Assembly (NCBI GenBank): GCA_934632155.1
Contig: CAKTXZ010000007.1
Coordinates: forward strand, 62,001-126,000
Length of the DNA stretch: 64,000 nucleotides
Direction: 5' to 3'
DNA from: an uncultured Clostridia bacterium
Lineage (GTDB): Bacteria; Bacillota; Clostridia; Christensenellales; Aristaeellaceae
Of the stretch, positions 50,566 through 59,014 are shown in pieces. A model generated the notes under the pieces. It was not told the origin of the DNA. It searched no databases and saw only the letters and a list, made by a program, of their open reading frames with translations. The stretch's first letter is position 1. Every line of letters begins with the position of its first letter. Position numbers and translations under genes: made by a program.

Positions 50566-52449
50566 TTATTTCTCGGCCAGCAGGCTGACAAGCTTGTTGC
50601 TGCGCTCAATGAAGGCCTTGAGATCCTCCGATTCGAGGGGACGGGAGGACATGCGGGACAGATCGAAGAGCTGCTGGCAAAGCAGCTTGGCGGTGTCGCC
50701 GTCCTCCATGGCCGCCAGTTCGCGAACGGTGGGGCACAGGCGGTTGAGCACCAGCGTATATTTGCTGGGGAAGCCGAAATCCTGCCCATACATCGCGCTC
50801 ATTTCCTTGTAGCGGCGAACCTGCTCGTCCTCCACCAGCATCAGGGGCAGCGCGCGGTCGCTCAGCGCCTCCAGCTTCACCGTCAGTTCCTGATTGTTCA
50901 GCGCGTCGCGGAAAAGCTTTTCCATGGCGGGCTGGTCGATATCCTTGCCCTCCTCGCTTTCCTCGGTCAGGCCGGAAACGTCGGCGTCCACGCGCACGAA
51001 CTGCAGCCCCTCGTTGCCGCCGCCAAACTCCATAAAGCTCATGAAATTCATATCGATCAGCGTGTCCATGACCGCCACGTCGATACCGCGCTGGGTATAG
51101 AGCGCGACAGCCGCCGCCTGACGGTTCGGCTCGGTGGTATAATAGACCTTCTTTTCCGTTTTTCCCTCGTTGCGCGCCTTGTATTCATCCAGCGTCAGGT
51201 ATTCGCCCGCCGTGGTTTTCAGCAGCAGGCTGCCCTTGACCAGATCATAGAATTTCGCGTCCCGTACGCAGCCGTATTTTACGAAGGGATTGATATCGTC
51301 CCAATAGGTTTCGTACTGCTTGCGCTCGGTGTTGAACAGGCCGTTGAGCCGGTCGGCCACCTTGCGGGTAATGTAGGCGGACAGCTTCTTCACATAGCCG
51401 TCGTTTTGCAGGAAGGAACGGGAAACGTTCAGCGGCAGGTCGGGGCAATCGATCACGCCCTTGAGCAGCATCAGGAATTCGGGAATCACCTCCTTGATGT
51501 TATCCGCCACAAAGACCTGACGGTTGAACAGCTTGATCTCGCCCTCCTGACCGCCAAAGTCGCGCTTGATGCGCGGGAAATAAAGGATGCCCTTGAGGTT
51601 GAAGGGATAATCCACGTTCAGGTGCACCCAGAAAAGCGGATCCTCGAAGGTATGGAACAGCTTGCGGTAGGTTTCCTTATATTCCTCCTCGGTGCAGTCC
51701 TTGGGGCTCTTGAGCCAAAGCGGGTGCGTGTCGTTGATCGGCTTCTGCGCCTCCGCCGCTTCCTCCTCATCGGTGCCGTGGACATGGGGCTCGGCGCTTT
51801 CATCGGCAGGCTCGGCCTTTTCTTCCTTTTCCTCCGGCTTGCTCAGATCCTCCAAATAGATCGGCACGCTCATATAGCCGCAGTAACGATCCAGTACCTC
51901 GCGCACGCGGAAGGCGTCCAGAAATTCCTTTTCAGCGTCCATGATATGCAGCGTGATGGTCGTGCCGCGCGCCGTCCGCCCGCCGTCACGCATGGTATAG
52001 GCCATGCCGTCCGCGCTTTCCCAGAGCACGGGCGTCGCGCCGTCCTGATAGGACAGCGTGTCGATCGTCACCTTATCCGCCGCCATAAACGCCGAATAAA
52101 AGCCCAGACCGAAATGGCCGATGATGCCGCCCTTATCGTCGCCGGTGTAATTCTTGAGGAATTCCTCCGCGCTGGAGAAGGCGACCTGATTGATGTATTT
52201 GTCCACCTCCTCGGCCGTCATGCCCACGCCGTTGTCGGTGAAGCGCAATTCGCCCGCGTCCTTGTCCACGGTGACGGTCACGCGCAGCTCGTCTTCCGCG
52301 TCGCCCTTGAGCATCCGGTACTTGGTCACGGCGTCGCAGCCGTTGGATACCATTTCACGAATGAAAATGTCCTTATCGGAATACAGCCAGCGCTTGATGA
52401 CCGGCATGATGTTTTGCGCATGAATTGAAATATTGCCCTGCGTTTCCAT
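50566..52449 (-). CDS. htpG: Molecular chaperone HtpG (Hsp90)
   Basis: 627 residues. The GHKL ATPase domain (1 to about 220) shows IFIREMVSNGCDAVTKYR, FTDNGVGMTAEEVDKYIN and GHFGLGFYSAFMAADKV. The middle and C-terminal domains follow, with LPLNVSRSFLQND and ending in a dimerisation helix. An acidic insert near residues 215-240 (KPEEKEEKAEPADESAE) recalls the charged linker of eukaryotic Hsp90. GGAGG before ATG 52449 sets the start. A promoter and CIRCE element lie upstream, so HrcA control of heat-shock expression is likely. It acts as an ATP-dependent dimeric clamp in protein folding. Confidence 0.96.
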   Translation of the reverse strand: METQGNISIHAQNIMPVIKRWLYSDKDIFIREMVSNGCDAVTKYRMLKGDAEDELRVTVTVDKDAGELRFTDNGVGMTAEEVDKYINQVAFSSAEEFLKNYTGDDKGGIIGHFGLGFYSAFMAADKVTIDTLSYQDGATPVLWESADGMAYTMRDGGRTARGTTITLHIMDAEKEFLDAFRVREVLDRYCGYMSVPIYLEDLSKPEEKEEKAEPADESAEPHVHGTDEEEAAEAQKPINDTHPLWLKSPKDCTEEEYKETYRKLFHTFEDPLFWVHLNVDYPFNLKGILYFPRIKRDFGGQEGEIKLFNRQVFVADNIKEVIPEFLMLLKGVIDCPDLPLNVSRSFLQNDGYVKKLSAYITRKVADRLNGLFNTERKQYETYWDDINPFVKYGCVRDAKFYDLVKGSLLLKTTAGEYLTLDEYKARNEGKTEKKVYYTTEPNRQAAAVALYTQRGIDVAVMDTLIDMNFMSFMEFGGGNEGLQFVRVDADVSGLTEESEEGKDIDQPAMEKLFRDALNNQELTVKLEALSDRALPLMLVEDEQVRRYKEMSAMYGQDFGFPSKYTLVLNRLCPTVRELAAMEDGDTAKLLCQQLFDLSRMSSRPLESEDLKAFIERSNKLVSLLAEK

Positions 52450-52541
52450 TTTTATTGCCTCCATTGCTTTGTTCGGAGCCGCGTGCGTACGCGCCCGCCC
52501 CGACGCTGTTGCCAACCGTGTCCGAACGGCTGTCTGATTGT

Positions 52542-52570
52542 ATTATAGCACGCGGAAAGCCAAAATGCAA
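52542..52570 (-). promoter_or_regulatory. Promoter of htpG
   Basis: On the minus strand TTGCAT (52570-52565), 17 bp, TATAAT (52547-52542), 93 bp before ATG 52449. The CIRCE element begins eight bases upstream of this -35. Confidence 0.75.
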
Positions 52571-52577
52571 CAAAAAA

Positions 52578-52604
52578 TTAGCACTCATTAAAAGAAAGTG
52601 CTAA
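52578..52604. promoter_or_regulatory. CIRCE element (HrcA operator)
   Basis: TTAGCACTC (52578-52586), nine bases, AAGTGCTAA (52596-52604). Seventeen of eighteen arm bases match the CIRCE consensus; only the first base of the right arm differs (A for G). HrcA represses class I heat-shock genes from such sites. htpG is the only gene it can serve here. Confidence 0.9.
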
Positions 52605-52716
52605 CAACAAAGGCGACTAACCATCCACCCGCCGCGCCTGTTTGTCCAAATACTCTCACTGCCGCTCGACGCCCCGGCCGCAAGGGGCAGGCTTATAGGA
52701 AAATGCCGTTCCAAAC

Positions 52717-52743
52717 GCAAGGCCGGTTTAACGCCCTTGCATT
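52717..52743 (-). terminator. Possible terminator of the aro-trmO operon
   Basis: GCAAGG (52717-52722) and CCTTGC (52735-52740) pair; on the minus strand GTTTGG follows. It is short and has a weak T-run. Confidence 0.35.
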
Positions 52744-52765
52744 TGCAGACGCACGACGCGCTTTC

Positions 52766-53470
52766 CTATTCTTTTTTCGCGTCCTCCGCCACGTCGCACA
52801 CCCGCAGCACGCCGTCCTGCACGCAAAAGCGAATATCCAGCCCGGCATAAGGCATGCCGTAAACGCGCGTATCGTCGGCCTGATAGGCGGGACGCGGATC
52901 CTGACGCAGCGCCTCCAGCAGCGCGGCGCGACGATCCTCCGGCACGCGCGCCAGCAGCGCCGCCGGGAAATCGACAGGCACCGCGTCCGATACGTGCGCG
53001 TCCGCGAAGCCGCCCACCGCCTCGGGGCGGCAATCGGCATACGGAAGGTAGGGCTTCACGTCATAAACCGGCGTGCCGTCCATCATATCCGCGCCGGAAA
53101 CCAAAAGCGCGCGCCCCGACGCGCCCAGATCGACGATCCTTTCCAGCCGAACGCAGCTCAGGCCCAGGGCATTGGGGCGAAAGGGCGAACGCGTGGCGAA
53201 CACGCCCATTCGCGTATTGCCGCCCAGCTTCGGCGGCCGCACCGTAGGCGACCATGCGTCGCGCCGCGCCTGATGAAAGCCCCAGATCAACCAGATATGA
53301 CTGAACGCCTCCAGCCCGCGCAGCGCCTCGGGCACGCGAAACGCCTTTTCAAATACGATCAACGACCGCAGGCTCTCGGCCAACCCGCTCTGCCGCGGAA
53401 GGCCGAATTTGGTGGGAAAATCATTCCGCACGCGCGCGATAACGCGCAGGGGCTTGTCCATGTCCGTCAT
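52766..53470 (-). CDS. trmO: tRNA m6t6A37 methyltransferase TrmO
   Basis: 234 residues, matching E. coli TrmO (YaeB/TsaA) in length. N-methylates t6A at tRNA position 37, next to the anticodon. Family segments: FPTKFGLPRQSGLAES, FSHIWLIWGFH, RMGVFATRSPFRPNALGLSCVRL and DGTPVYDVKPYLPYAD. AAGGAGC precedes the ATG, which overlaps the aroQ stop (ATGA). It ends the shikimate operon, an unrelated function probably carried along for expression. Confidence 0.93.
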   Translation of the reverse strand: MTDMDKPLRVIARVRNDFPTKFGLPRQSGLAESLRSLIVFEKAFRVPEALRGLEAFSHIWLIWGFHQARRDAWSPTVRPPKLGGNTRMGVFATRSPFRPNALGLSCVRLERIVDLGASGRALLVSGADMMDGTPVYDVKPYLPYADCRPEAVGGFADAHVSDAVPVDFPAALLARVPEDRRAALLEALRQDPRPAYQADDTRVYGMPYAGLDIRFCVQDGVLRVCDVAEDAKKE

Positions 53471-53916
53471 GCGCGCTCCTTGGCCGTTGAGCGCTCGGAC
53501 AGATAAGCAAGCGCCCGCCGATACCCCTCAAAACCAAGGCCAATGAAGCGCGTCTCGCAGGCCATGCCGGCATAGCTGACCCGGCGGAAATCCTCCCGCG
53601 CCTCAACGTTCGTCAGGTGCACCTCCACGCAGGGCAGCGCCACAGCCTTGAGCGCGTCCAGAATGGCCACGGAGGTGTGCGTATACGCCGCCGGGTTGAT
53701 GACAATGCCGTCAAAGCGGCCCAGCGCCGCCTGAATGCAATCGACAATCGCGCCCTCATGGTTGCTCTGAAAAAGCTCGGCGTGAAGCTGCAGCTCCGCC
53801 GCGCAGCAAAGAATGTACGCCTCCAGGTCGGCGTAGGTTTTTTCGCCGTAGAGCGCCCTTTCCCGAACGCCCAGCAGGTTCAGGTTCGGGCCGTTGATCA
53901 CCAGCACGTTTTTCAT
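53467..53916 (-). CDS. aroQ: Type II 3-dehydroquinate dehydratase
   Basis: 149 residues, the standard small type II enzyme that forms dodecamers. Third step of the shikimate pathway. VLVINGPNLNLLGVRERALYG carries the catalytic Tyr, FQSNHEGAIVDCIQAA, INPAAYTHTSVAILDAL and VEVHLTNVEAREDFR hold the remaining active-site residues. CAGGAGG before ATG 53916 sets the start. Overlaps aroE and trmO by 4 bp each. Confidence 0.96.
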   Translation of the reverse strand: MKNVLVINGPNLNLLGVRERALYGEKTYADLEAYILCCAAELQLHAELFQSNHEGAIVDCIQAALGRFDGIVINPAAYTHTSVAILDALKAVALPCVEVHLTNVEAREDFRRVSYAGMACETRFIGLGFEGYRRALAYLSERSTAKERA

Positions 53917-54683
53917 GGCTTTTCCTCCTGCAGCGCACGGCACAGCGCCGCGTACGCTTCGTCAATCCTGCTCTCGGGCAGCGGCCGATGCAAAAACAGC
54001 TCCGCCGCGCGGCAGCCCTGCGCCGCCAGCATCCAGCCCCCGCCGATATGCGGAAGGCCGAGCGCCGCCGCCTGCAGCGTCAGCTGCGTATCTGCCGGGC
54101 GATAAATCACGTCGACCACGCCGCAAAGTCTGGGGAAAGCCGCAAGGTCGACGGGCCGCTCGTCGCCGTGCGGCCACATGCCCACCGGCGTTGTGTTGAC
54201 GACGCATTCAATTTCCCCGCGCATCGCCTGCAGCGCCGCATAATCGACAGGCCCCCTGCGCGAAACGACGTGAACCGCCCGCGCGCCCTGCCGGCGGCAC
54301 ACGGCCTGCGCCGTAAGCGACGTGCCGCCGCTGCCCAGCACGGCGACGTTTTTCCCGCGCAGCGATATGCCGCCCTTGGCCAGCATGTATTCAAAGCCAA
54401 ACAAATCGGTGTTTTCGGCAACCAGCGCGCCGTTTCGGAAATAAAGCGTATTCGCGCTGCCGACCGCCCGCGCCGTCGGCGCAATTTCGTCGCAAAGCGC
54501 CAGCACGTCCCGCTTGTAGGGAATGGTCACGTTCAGCCCAAGAAACTGCCGGGAGGACAAAAGACGCGTCATTTCCTGCGGCGACACGTCCAGCAGCCGG
54601 TAATCATACGCGCCGAAGCACCGGTGGATCACGGGCGACAGGCTGTGCTTTAGCGGTCGCCCGATCAGGCCGAAGGCGATCAT
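53913..54683 (-). CDS. aroE: Shikimate dehydrogenase
   Basis: 256 residues. NADPH-dependent reduction of 3-dehydroshikimate. IGRPLKHSLSPVIHRCFG is at 7-24, LNVTIPYKRDVL carries the catalytic lysine, VGSANTLYF and NTDLFGFEYML follow, VAVLGSGGTSLTAQAV is the nucleotide-binding loop, and GGGWMLAAQG lies near the end. Slightly shorter than E. coli AroE. Overlaps chorismate mutase and aroQ by 4 bp. Confidence 0.95.
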   Translation of the reverse strand: MIAFGLIGRPLKHSLSPVIHRCFGAYDYRLLDVSPQEMTRLLSSRQFLGLNVTIPYKRDVLALCDEIAPTARAVGSANTLYFRNGALVAENTDLFGFEYMLAKGGISLRGKNVAVLGSGGTSLTAQAVCRRQGARAVHVVSRRGPVDYAALQAMRGEIECVVNTTPVGMWPHGDERPVDLAAFPRLCGVVDVIYRPADTQLTLQAAALGLPHIGGGWMLAAQGCRAAELFLHRPLPESRIDEAYAALCRALQEEKP

Positions 54684-54955
54684 GCCCCGCCCTTTTCCCG
54701 CAGCTTGCCCTGGTAGGCGCGGCTCTGCGAAAGCAGCGTGCGGTAAAGCGCCGCCACATACGGCGCCATATCCGCGCCCGCGCGCTCGGTCAGCCGCGCA
54801 ATGATACGCTCCTCGCGTTTTTCGTCCAGCGTGCGCATTGCATGCTCCCGCTTATAATCGGCCACCTGTGCGACAAGCGCCATTCGCTGTGTAAACGTGT
54901 CCGTGATGATATCGTCCAGCGCGTCAAGGCGCGCGCGAAGCTCGCTCAGCTCCAT
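54680..54955 (-). CDS. Chorismate mutase (AroQ-class, monofunctional)
   Basis: 91 residues, all helical. LSELRARLDALDDIITDTFTQRMALVAQVADYK is the first long helix with its conserved Arg and Lys, followed by REERIIARLTERAG and YVAALYRTLLSQSRAYQ. It turns chorismate into prephenate for Phe and Tyr. No prephenate dehydratase or dehydrogenase domain is attached. It lies 3 bp after aroC. Confidence 0.92.
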   Translation of the reverse strand: MELSELRARLDALDDIITDTFTQRMALVAQVADYKREHAMRTLDEKREERIIARLTERAGADMAPYVAALYRTLLSQSRAYQGKLREKGGA

Positions 54956-54958
54956 GGT

Positions 54959-56035
54959 TTATTCCTCCTCCAGCATCAGATCGACCAGCGCCAGCGCGGC
55001 GACAGCCTCCACCACCGGCACGGCACGCACAACGACGCACGGATCGTGCCGCCCGGAAAGCGCGAGCGTTTCCTCGCGCAGGGTTTTCAGGTTCACGCTG
55101 CGCTGCGGCAGGGCGATGGAGGGCGTGGGCTTGAACCCCACGCGCAGCACCACGGGGCAGCCCGTGCTCACGCCGCCCAGCACGCCGCCGTGACGGTTGG
55201 AAAGCGGGGCGGGCGCGCCGCCTGACAGCCCGAACGCGTCGTTGTTTTCATGCCCGCGCATCGCGCAGGCGGCAAAGCCGCTGCCGAATTCAACGCCGCG
55301 CACTGCCGGAATGGCGAACATCGCGGCGGCCAAGCGCCCCTCCAGCCCGGCGAACAGCGGCCCGCCCAGCCCGCCGGGCAAGCCCGTAATCAGGCAGCGC
55401 ACCGCGCCGCCGACGCTGTCGCCCGCCGCACGAACGGCGGCCAGCAGCGCGCGCATCCGTTCGCCCTGCGCGGCGCTGAGCGTGGGAAACGCGCCGTCCG
55501 GATAAAGCGGCAGCGACGGATGCAGAAAATCCGGAGCATCGTCCTTAATATCGCCGATTTGCGCAATGTGCGCCGCCACGCTCACGCCCCTTTGCCGCAG
55601 ATACTGCAGGCAAAACGCGCCCGCCACGCACAGGGCGACCGTCATGCGCCCGGAAAACTGGCCGCCGCCCCGCCCGTCCCACGCGTCGCCGTATTTGAGC
55701 CGCGCGGCAAAATCCGCATGTCCCGGACGCGGCACGTCGCGCAGGCGGTCATAGTCGCCGCTGCGCGCGTCGCGATTGGGAATCAGCGCAAGGATGGTCT
55801 CGCCGCAGGTAACGCCCTGCCGCAGCCCGGCGTAAAAAAACGGCCTGTCCGCCTCCCGCCGCGCAGTGACCCATTCGCTGCTCCCCGGCGCACGGCGGCG
55901 CAGCAGCGCCTCCATTGCGTCAAAATCCGCCATCAGCCCCGCCGGAAAGCCCTCCAGCGCCATGCCCACGGCGGGCGCGTGGCTCGCGCCGAAGACCGTC
56001 AGCCGCAGCCGTTCCCCGAATGGCTTACAATACAC
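54959..56035 (-). CDS. aroC: Chorismate synthase
   Basis: 358 residues. FMN-dependent last step to chorismate. FGERLRLTVFGASHAPAVGMALEGFPAG at the N-terminus, RRRAPGSSEW, DYDRLRDVPRPGHADF, GRMTVALCVAGAF and FKPTPSIALPQRSVN near the end. The proposed start is GTG 56035, which has GGGAGG eight bases upstream and gives the usual N-terminus; an ATG at 56068 has no ribosome site. It overlaps the aroA end by 11 bp. The FGASHA motif carries Ala where the common form is FGESHG. Confidence 0.92.
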   Translation of the reverse strand: MYCKPFGERLRLTVFGASHAPAVGMALEGFPAGLMADFDAMEALLRRRAPGSSEWVTARREADRPFFYAGLRQGVTCGETILALIPNRDARSGDYDRLRDVPRPGHADFAARLKYGDAWDGRGGGQFSGRMTVALCVAGAFCLQYLRQRGVSVAAHIAQIGDIKDDAPDFLHPSLPLYPDGAFPTLSAAQGERMRALLAAVRAAGDSVGGAVRCLITGLPGGLGGPLFAGLEGRLAAAMFAIPAVRGVEFGSGFAACAMRGHENNDAFGLSGGAPAPLSNRHGGVLGGVSTGCPVVLRVGFKPTPSIALPQRSVNLKTLREETLALSGRHDPCVVVRAVPVVEAVAALALVDLMLEEE

Positions 56036-57146
56036 GCACGCGTCCTCCCAGCCTTGCAAAATCCTCAAAAAATGCAGGGTATGATTTCTCGACCGCTTCC
56101 GCGCCCGTAACGACCGTCTCGCCCGCGCAGACCGTCGCTGCGACGGCGGCGCTCATCACCACGCGGTGATCGCCCGCGCCGTCCACCGTGCCGCCCCGCA
56201 GCGCGCAGCCGCGGATCGCCAGTCCGTCCGGCGTTTCCGCCGCCTCGCCGCCCAGCGCGCGAATCGCCGCGGCGACCGTCGCCAGCCGGTCGGATTCCTT
56301 GCCGCGCAGCCGCGCCCCGCCGGTGATGGTGAATTCCCCTTGCCGCGCAGCCGCGCACAGCGCCAGCGCGGGCGCAAGATCGGGCGTTTGCGATACGTCG
56401 ACCTCCCGCGCGCTCAGCATTGAAACGACGGCGCGATCCCCCTGCGCAGAGTCCTCCTTCAGCCCGCGAACGGCGACGGCGCTTCCCAGCGCGTTCGCCG
56501 CCAGCCAAAACGCCGCCGCGCTCCAATCCCCCTCGTTCGCCAGCGCGCAGGGCCGATACCGCTGCCCGCCCGGCACGCGAAAGCCCGCGGGCGTTTCGAC
56601 AGCGCAAACGCCGCAGGCGCGCAGCACGCGCAGCGTCATGTCCACGTACGGCCGCGACTGAAGCGGCGAGGTGAAAAGCAGCGCGCTGTCCGAAGGCAGC
56701 AGCGGCAACGCAAACAGCAGCCCGCTGAAAAACTGGCTGCTCACATCGCCGGGTAAGGAAAACACGCCCGCGCGCAGCCCGCCGTGCACACGCATCGGCC
56801 AGCTGGCCTCAATCGTCGCGCCGTTTCGGGCAAGCGCGCGCAAAAGCGGCGCCATGGGGCGACGGCGAAGCGCGGGCGAAGCGTCGATTTCCCATTCGCC
56901 CCGCAGCGCGCACAGCGGCAAAAGCAGCCGCAGCGTCGTCGCGCTTTCCCCGCACTCCAGCCTGCCGCCGCCCGTGTTCAGCGCGCGCAGGCAGCGCACA
57001 GTGGCGGCGACGTCCGCATTTTCCGCAACGGCAGGCGCGCCGACGCCCGCCAGATAAGCGGCGATGAGCAGCCGGTGGCTCATGGACTTGGAAAGGGGCG
57101 CATCCACCGCGCCGTGCAGCAGGCCGGGCGCAATCAACGCTCGCAT
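56025..57146 (-). CDS. aroA: 3-phosphoshikimate 1-carboxyvinyltransferase (EPSP synthase), compact
   Basis: 373 residues, about 50 shorter than E. coli AroA. Joins PEP and shikimate-3-phosphate. PLSKSMSHR (17-25) binds phosphate; GDVSSQFFSGLLFALPLL, LKEDSAQGD, RGKESDRL and GAGDHRVVMSAAVAA hold other active-site residues. In the PEP loop ECGESATTLR (64-73), Ala69 stands where E. coli has Gly96 (GNAGTAMR). Agrobacterium CP4 enzyme also has Ala here, and E. coli Gly96Ala is insensitive to glyphosate, so reduced inhibition is predicted. Overlaps aroB by 13 bp. Confidence 0.95.
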   Translation of the reverse strand: MRALIAPGLLHGAVDAPLSKSMSHRLLIAAYLAGVGAPAVAENADVAATVRCLRALNTGGGRLECGESATTLRLLLPLCALRGEWEIDASPALRRRPMAPLLRALARNGATIEASWPMRVHGGLRAGVFSLPGDVSSQFFSGLLFALPLLPSDSALLFTSPLQSRPYVDMTLRVLRACGVCAVETPAGFRVPGGQRYRPCALANEGDWSAAAFWLAANALGSAVAVRGLKEDSAQGDRAVVSMLSAREVDVSQTPDLAPALALCAAARQGEFTITGGARLRGKESDRLATVAAAIRALGGEAAETPDGLAIRGCALRGGTVDGAGDHRVVMSAAVAATVCAGETVVTGAEAVEKSYPAFFEDFARLGGRVRVL

Positions 57147-58186
57147 GGCGCTTCCTCCAGTCCGGCGGCAAAATACGCGGGCAATTCGTCAACCGGCACG
57201 CGCCGAAGCGCGCACACGCCGACGCTTACGGGCAAAACCAGCGTTATTTCATCGCCCCGGCGCTTTTTATCATGCAGCGCCGCCTGCGCCAGCGCGGCGG
57301 CGGGGAAGGGGCACTCCGTCGGCAGGCCGCAGGCCGAAAGCGCGCGGCGCACACGCCCGGGCGAAGCCTTCGCAACGCGCGCCGCCATCAGCAGCCCCAT
57401 ACCGACCGCCTGCCCGTGCGTCCATCCGTAGCGCGAGCAGGCCTCGATTGCATGACCGAAGGTGTGGCCCAGATTCAGCATTTGCCGCACGCCGCAGTCG
57501 CGTTCATCCCGCGCCACAAAATCGCGCTTGATTTCCACGCAGCGCGCAACGCATTCAGGCAGCGTCTCCCGCCACGCGCCGCTCTCCATTTGGGCGAAAA
57601 GCGCTTCATCCGCCAGCAGGCCGCATTTGAGCATTTCCGCCGCGCCGTCGCGCAAAAGCGCCGCGGGCAGCGCGGCCAGCGCGTCCGTATCGCACAGCAC
57701 CGCCAGCGGCTGGTGAAACGCGCCCGCCATATTTTTGCCGCACGCGAGATCGACCGCCGTTTTTCCGCCCACCGACGCATCCACCGCGGCCAGCAGGGTG
57801 GTGGGAAGCTGCACAAAGTCCACCCCGCGCTCATACACGGCGGCGGCGAAGCCCGCCAAATCGCCCGTCACGCCGCCGCCCAGCGCCACGATCAGATCGC
57901 CGCGCGAAAAGCCGCTGTCGCCCAGCCAGTTAAGCGCTGCGCCCAGCGTCCGCCAATTTTTGTTTTTTTCCCCGGCGGGAAAGGCATAGGTCTCCGGCGC
58001 AAAGCCGGCGGCGCGCAGGCTCCGCGTCAGCGTATCCCCGTACAGAGGTCGAACGTTTGAGTCCGTGATGACGGCGCAGCGGCACGGCGCGTGCAGCGCG
58101 GCGATTTTTTCGCCCGCCGCCTGCATCAGCCCGCCGCCCAGCAGCACATCGTAGGGCCGCGCTGCGGGAATCGTAATGGTGCGCAT
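57134..58186 (-). CDS. aroB: 3-dehydroquinate synthase
   Basis: 350 residues. NAD- and metal-dependent cyclisation of DAHP to 3-dehydroquinate. VITDSNVRPLYGD, FPAGEKNKNW, ALGGGVTGDLAGFAAAVYERGVDFVQLPTTLLAAVDASVGGKTAVD and NLGHTFGHAIEACSRYGWTHGQAVGMGL provide the NAD and metal sites (His, His and Glu). Length is normal. It lies 66 bp after aroK. Confidence 0.96.
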   Translation of the reverse strand: MRTITIPAARPYDVLLGGGLMQAAGEKIAALHAPCRCAVITDSNVRPLYGDTLTRSLRAAGFAPETYAFPAGEKNKNWRTLGAALNWLGDSGFSRGDLIVALGGGVTGDLAGFAAAVYERGVDFVQLPTTLLAAVDASVGGKTAVDLACGKNMAGAFHQPLAVLCDTDALAALPAALLRDGAAEMLKCGLLADEALFAQMESGAWRETLPECVARCVEIKRDFVARDERDCGVRQMLNLGHTFGHAIEACSRYGWTHGQAVGMGLLMAARVAKASPGRVRRALSACGLPTECPFPAAALAQAALHDKKRRGDEITLVLPVSVGVCALRRVPVDELPAYFAAGLEEAPCER

Positions 58187-58252
58187 GGCGCGCTCCCTTC
58201 ATGAAAAAGGGCCTCCGGGCAAGCGCCCGCAAAGCCCGCTTTCGGTTGCATT

Positions 58253-58771
58253 TTATTGGTTTTGTTCGATGGTCTGCACAAGCTCCGTCAGGTTTTTTAC
58301 GCCCATCACAAAGCCTTTGGAATTATCCAGCCGGTAATCCGCCGCCGCGCGGTAATGGCCGATGCGCCGGTTGTACAGGTCGATCACATCCTCGTGCGTG
58401 CCGCCGGCCAGCGTGGGCCGCCGGTCGAGCTTGATATCGGAAAGAATTTGATCCAGCGGCCGGTCGATGTGGATGATAACGCCGTGGTTTTTCATGATCG
58501 TCACGTTTTCAGCCACCGTACACAGCCCGCCGCCCGTGGAAACAATGCAGGGCGGCTGCCCGACCAGCTCGATCAGCGCGCCGGTTTCGGCGTTGCGAAA
58601 GAAGCTTTCGCCGTAGGTTGCAAAAATTTCATTGACGGACAGCCCCATCATTTCGCTGACCCACTGGTCGGTATCCACGAACCGCAGCCCCAGATTCTGC
58701 GCCAGCCTGCGGCCCAGACTGGTCTTGCCCGCCCCGGCCATACCAACCAGAAAGATGTGCATATTCAGCAT
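58253..58771 (-). CDS. aroK: Shikimate kinase
   Basis: 172 residues, P-loop kinase that phosphorylates shikimate. Walker A GMAGAGKTS is at 10-18, DTDQWVSEMMG is the shikimate-binding Asp region, FFRNAET, VSTGGGLCTV with the GGG loop, and DRRPTLAGG as lid. GGGGGAG before ATG 58771 sets the start. First gene of the leftward shikimate operon, with its own promoter. Confidence 0.95.
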   Translation of the reverse strand: MLNMHIFLVGMAGAGKTSLGRRLAQNLGLRFVDTDQWVSEMMGLSVNEIFATYGESFFRNAETGALIELVGQPPCIVSTGGGLCTVAENVTIMKNHGVIIHIDRPLDQILSDIKLDRRPTLAGGTHEDVIDLYNRRIGHYRAAADYRLDNSKGFVMGVKNLTELVQTIEQNQ

Positions 58772-58841
58772 GCCCGTCACTCCCCCGTAAGCGTTGGTGC
58801 AAAACGACTGCGCACGGCCTCTCCGGCCGTACCTGTTCATT

Positions 58842-58870
58842 ATCATAGCACAATCCGCTTTTTTTCGCAA
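58842..58870 (-). promoter_or_regulatory. Promoter of the shikimate operon
   Basis: On the minus strand TTGCGA (58870-58865), 17 bp, TATGAT (58847-58842), also an extended -10 (TGC before it). A small ACGGCC/GGCCGT hairpin lies in the leader. Confidence 0.65.
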
Positions 58871-58946
58871 CCCAAAAGGAGCGGGCCGCACGGAAAAACG
58901 CGACCGCCGCCGGGGGAAAAATGCGGCCGCCGCCGGGCGGAGGCGC

Positions 58947-58975
58947 TTGACTTTTCCATTTCCCTATGCTATGCT
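58947..58975 (+). promoter_or_regulatory. Promoter of the isomerase-like gene
   Basis: TTGACT (58947-58952), 17-bp spacer, TATGCT (58970-58975), 39 bp before ATG 59015. Confidence 0.65.
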
Positions 58976-59014
58976 ACGCGCGAAAAAAAGCACTTTGAAA
59001 GCGAGGCGATTCGT

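Noticed and set aside
50386..52428. A 680-codon open frame on the plus strand
   Set aside because: It is exactly antisense to htpG, has no ribosome site, and its composition is a mirror of the GC-rich third codon positions of htpG.
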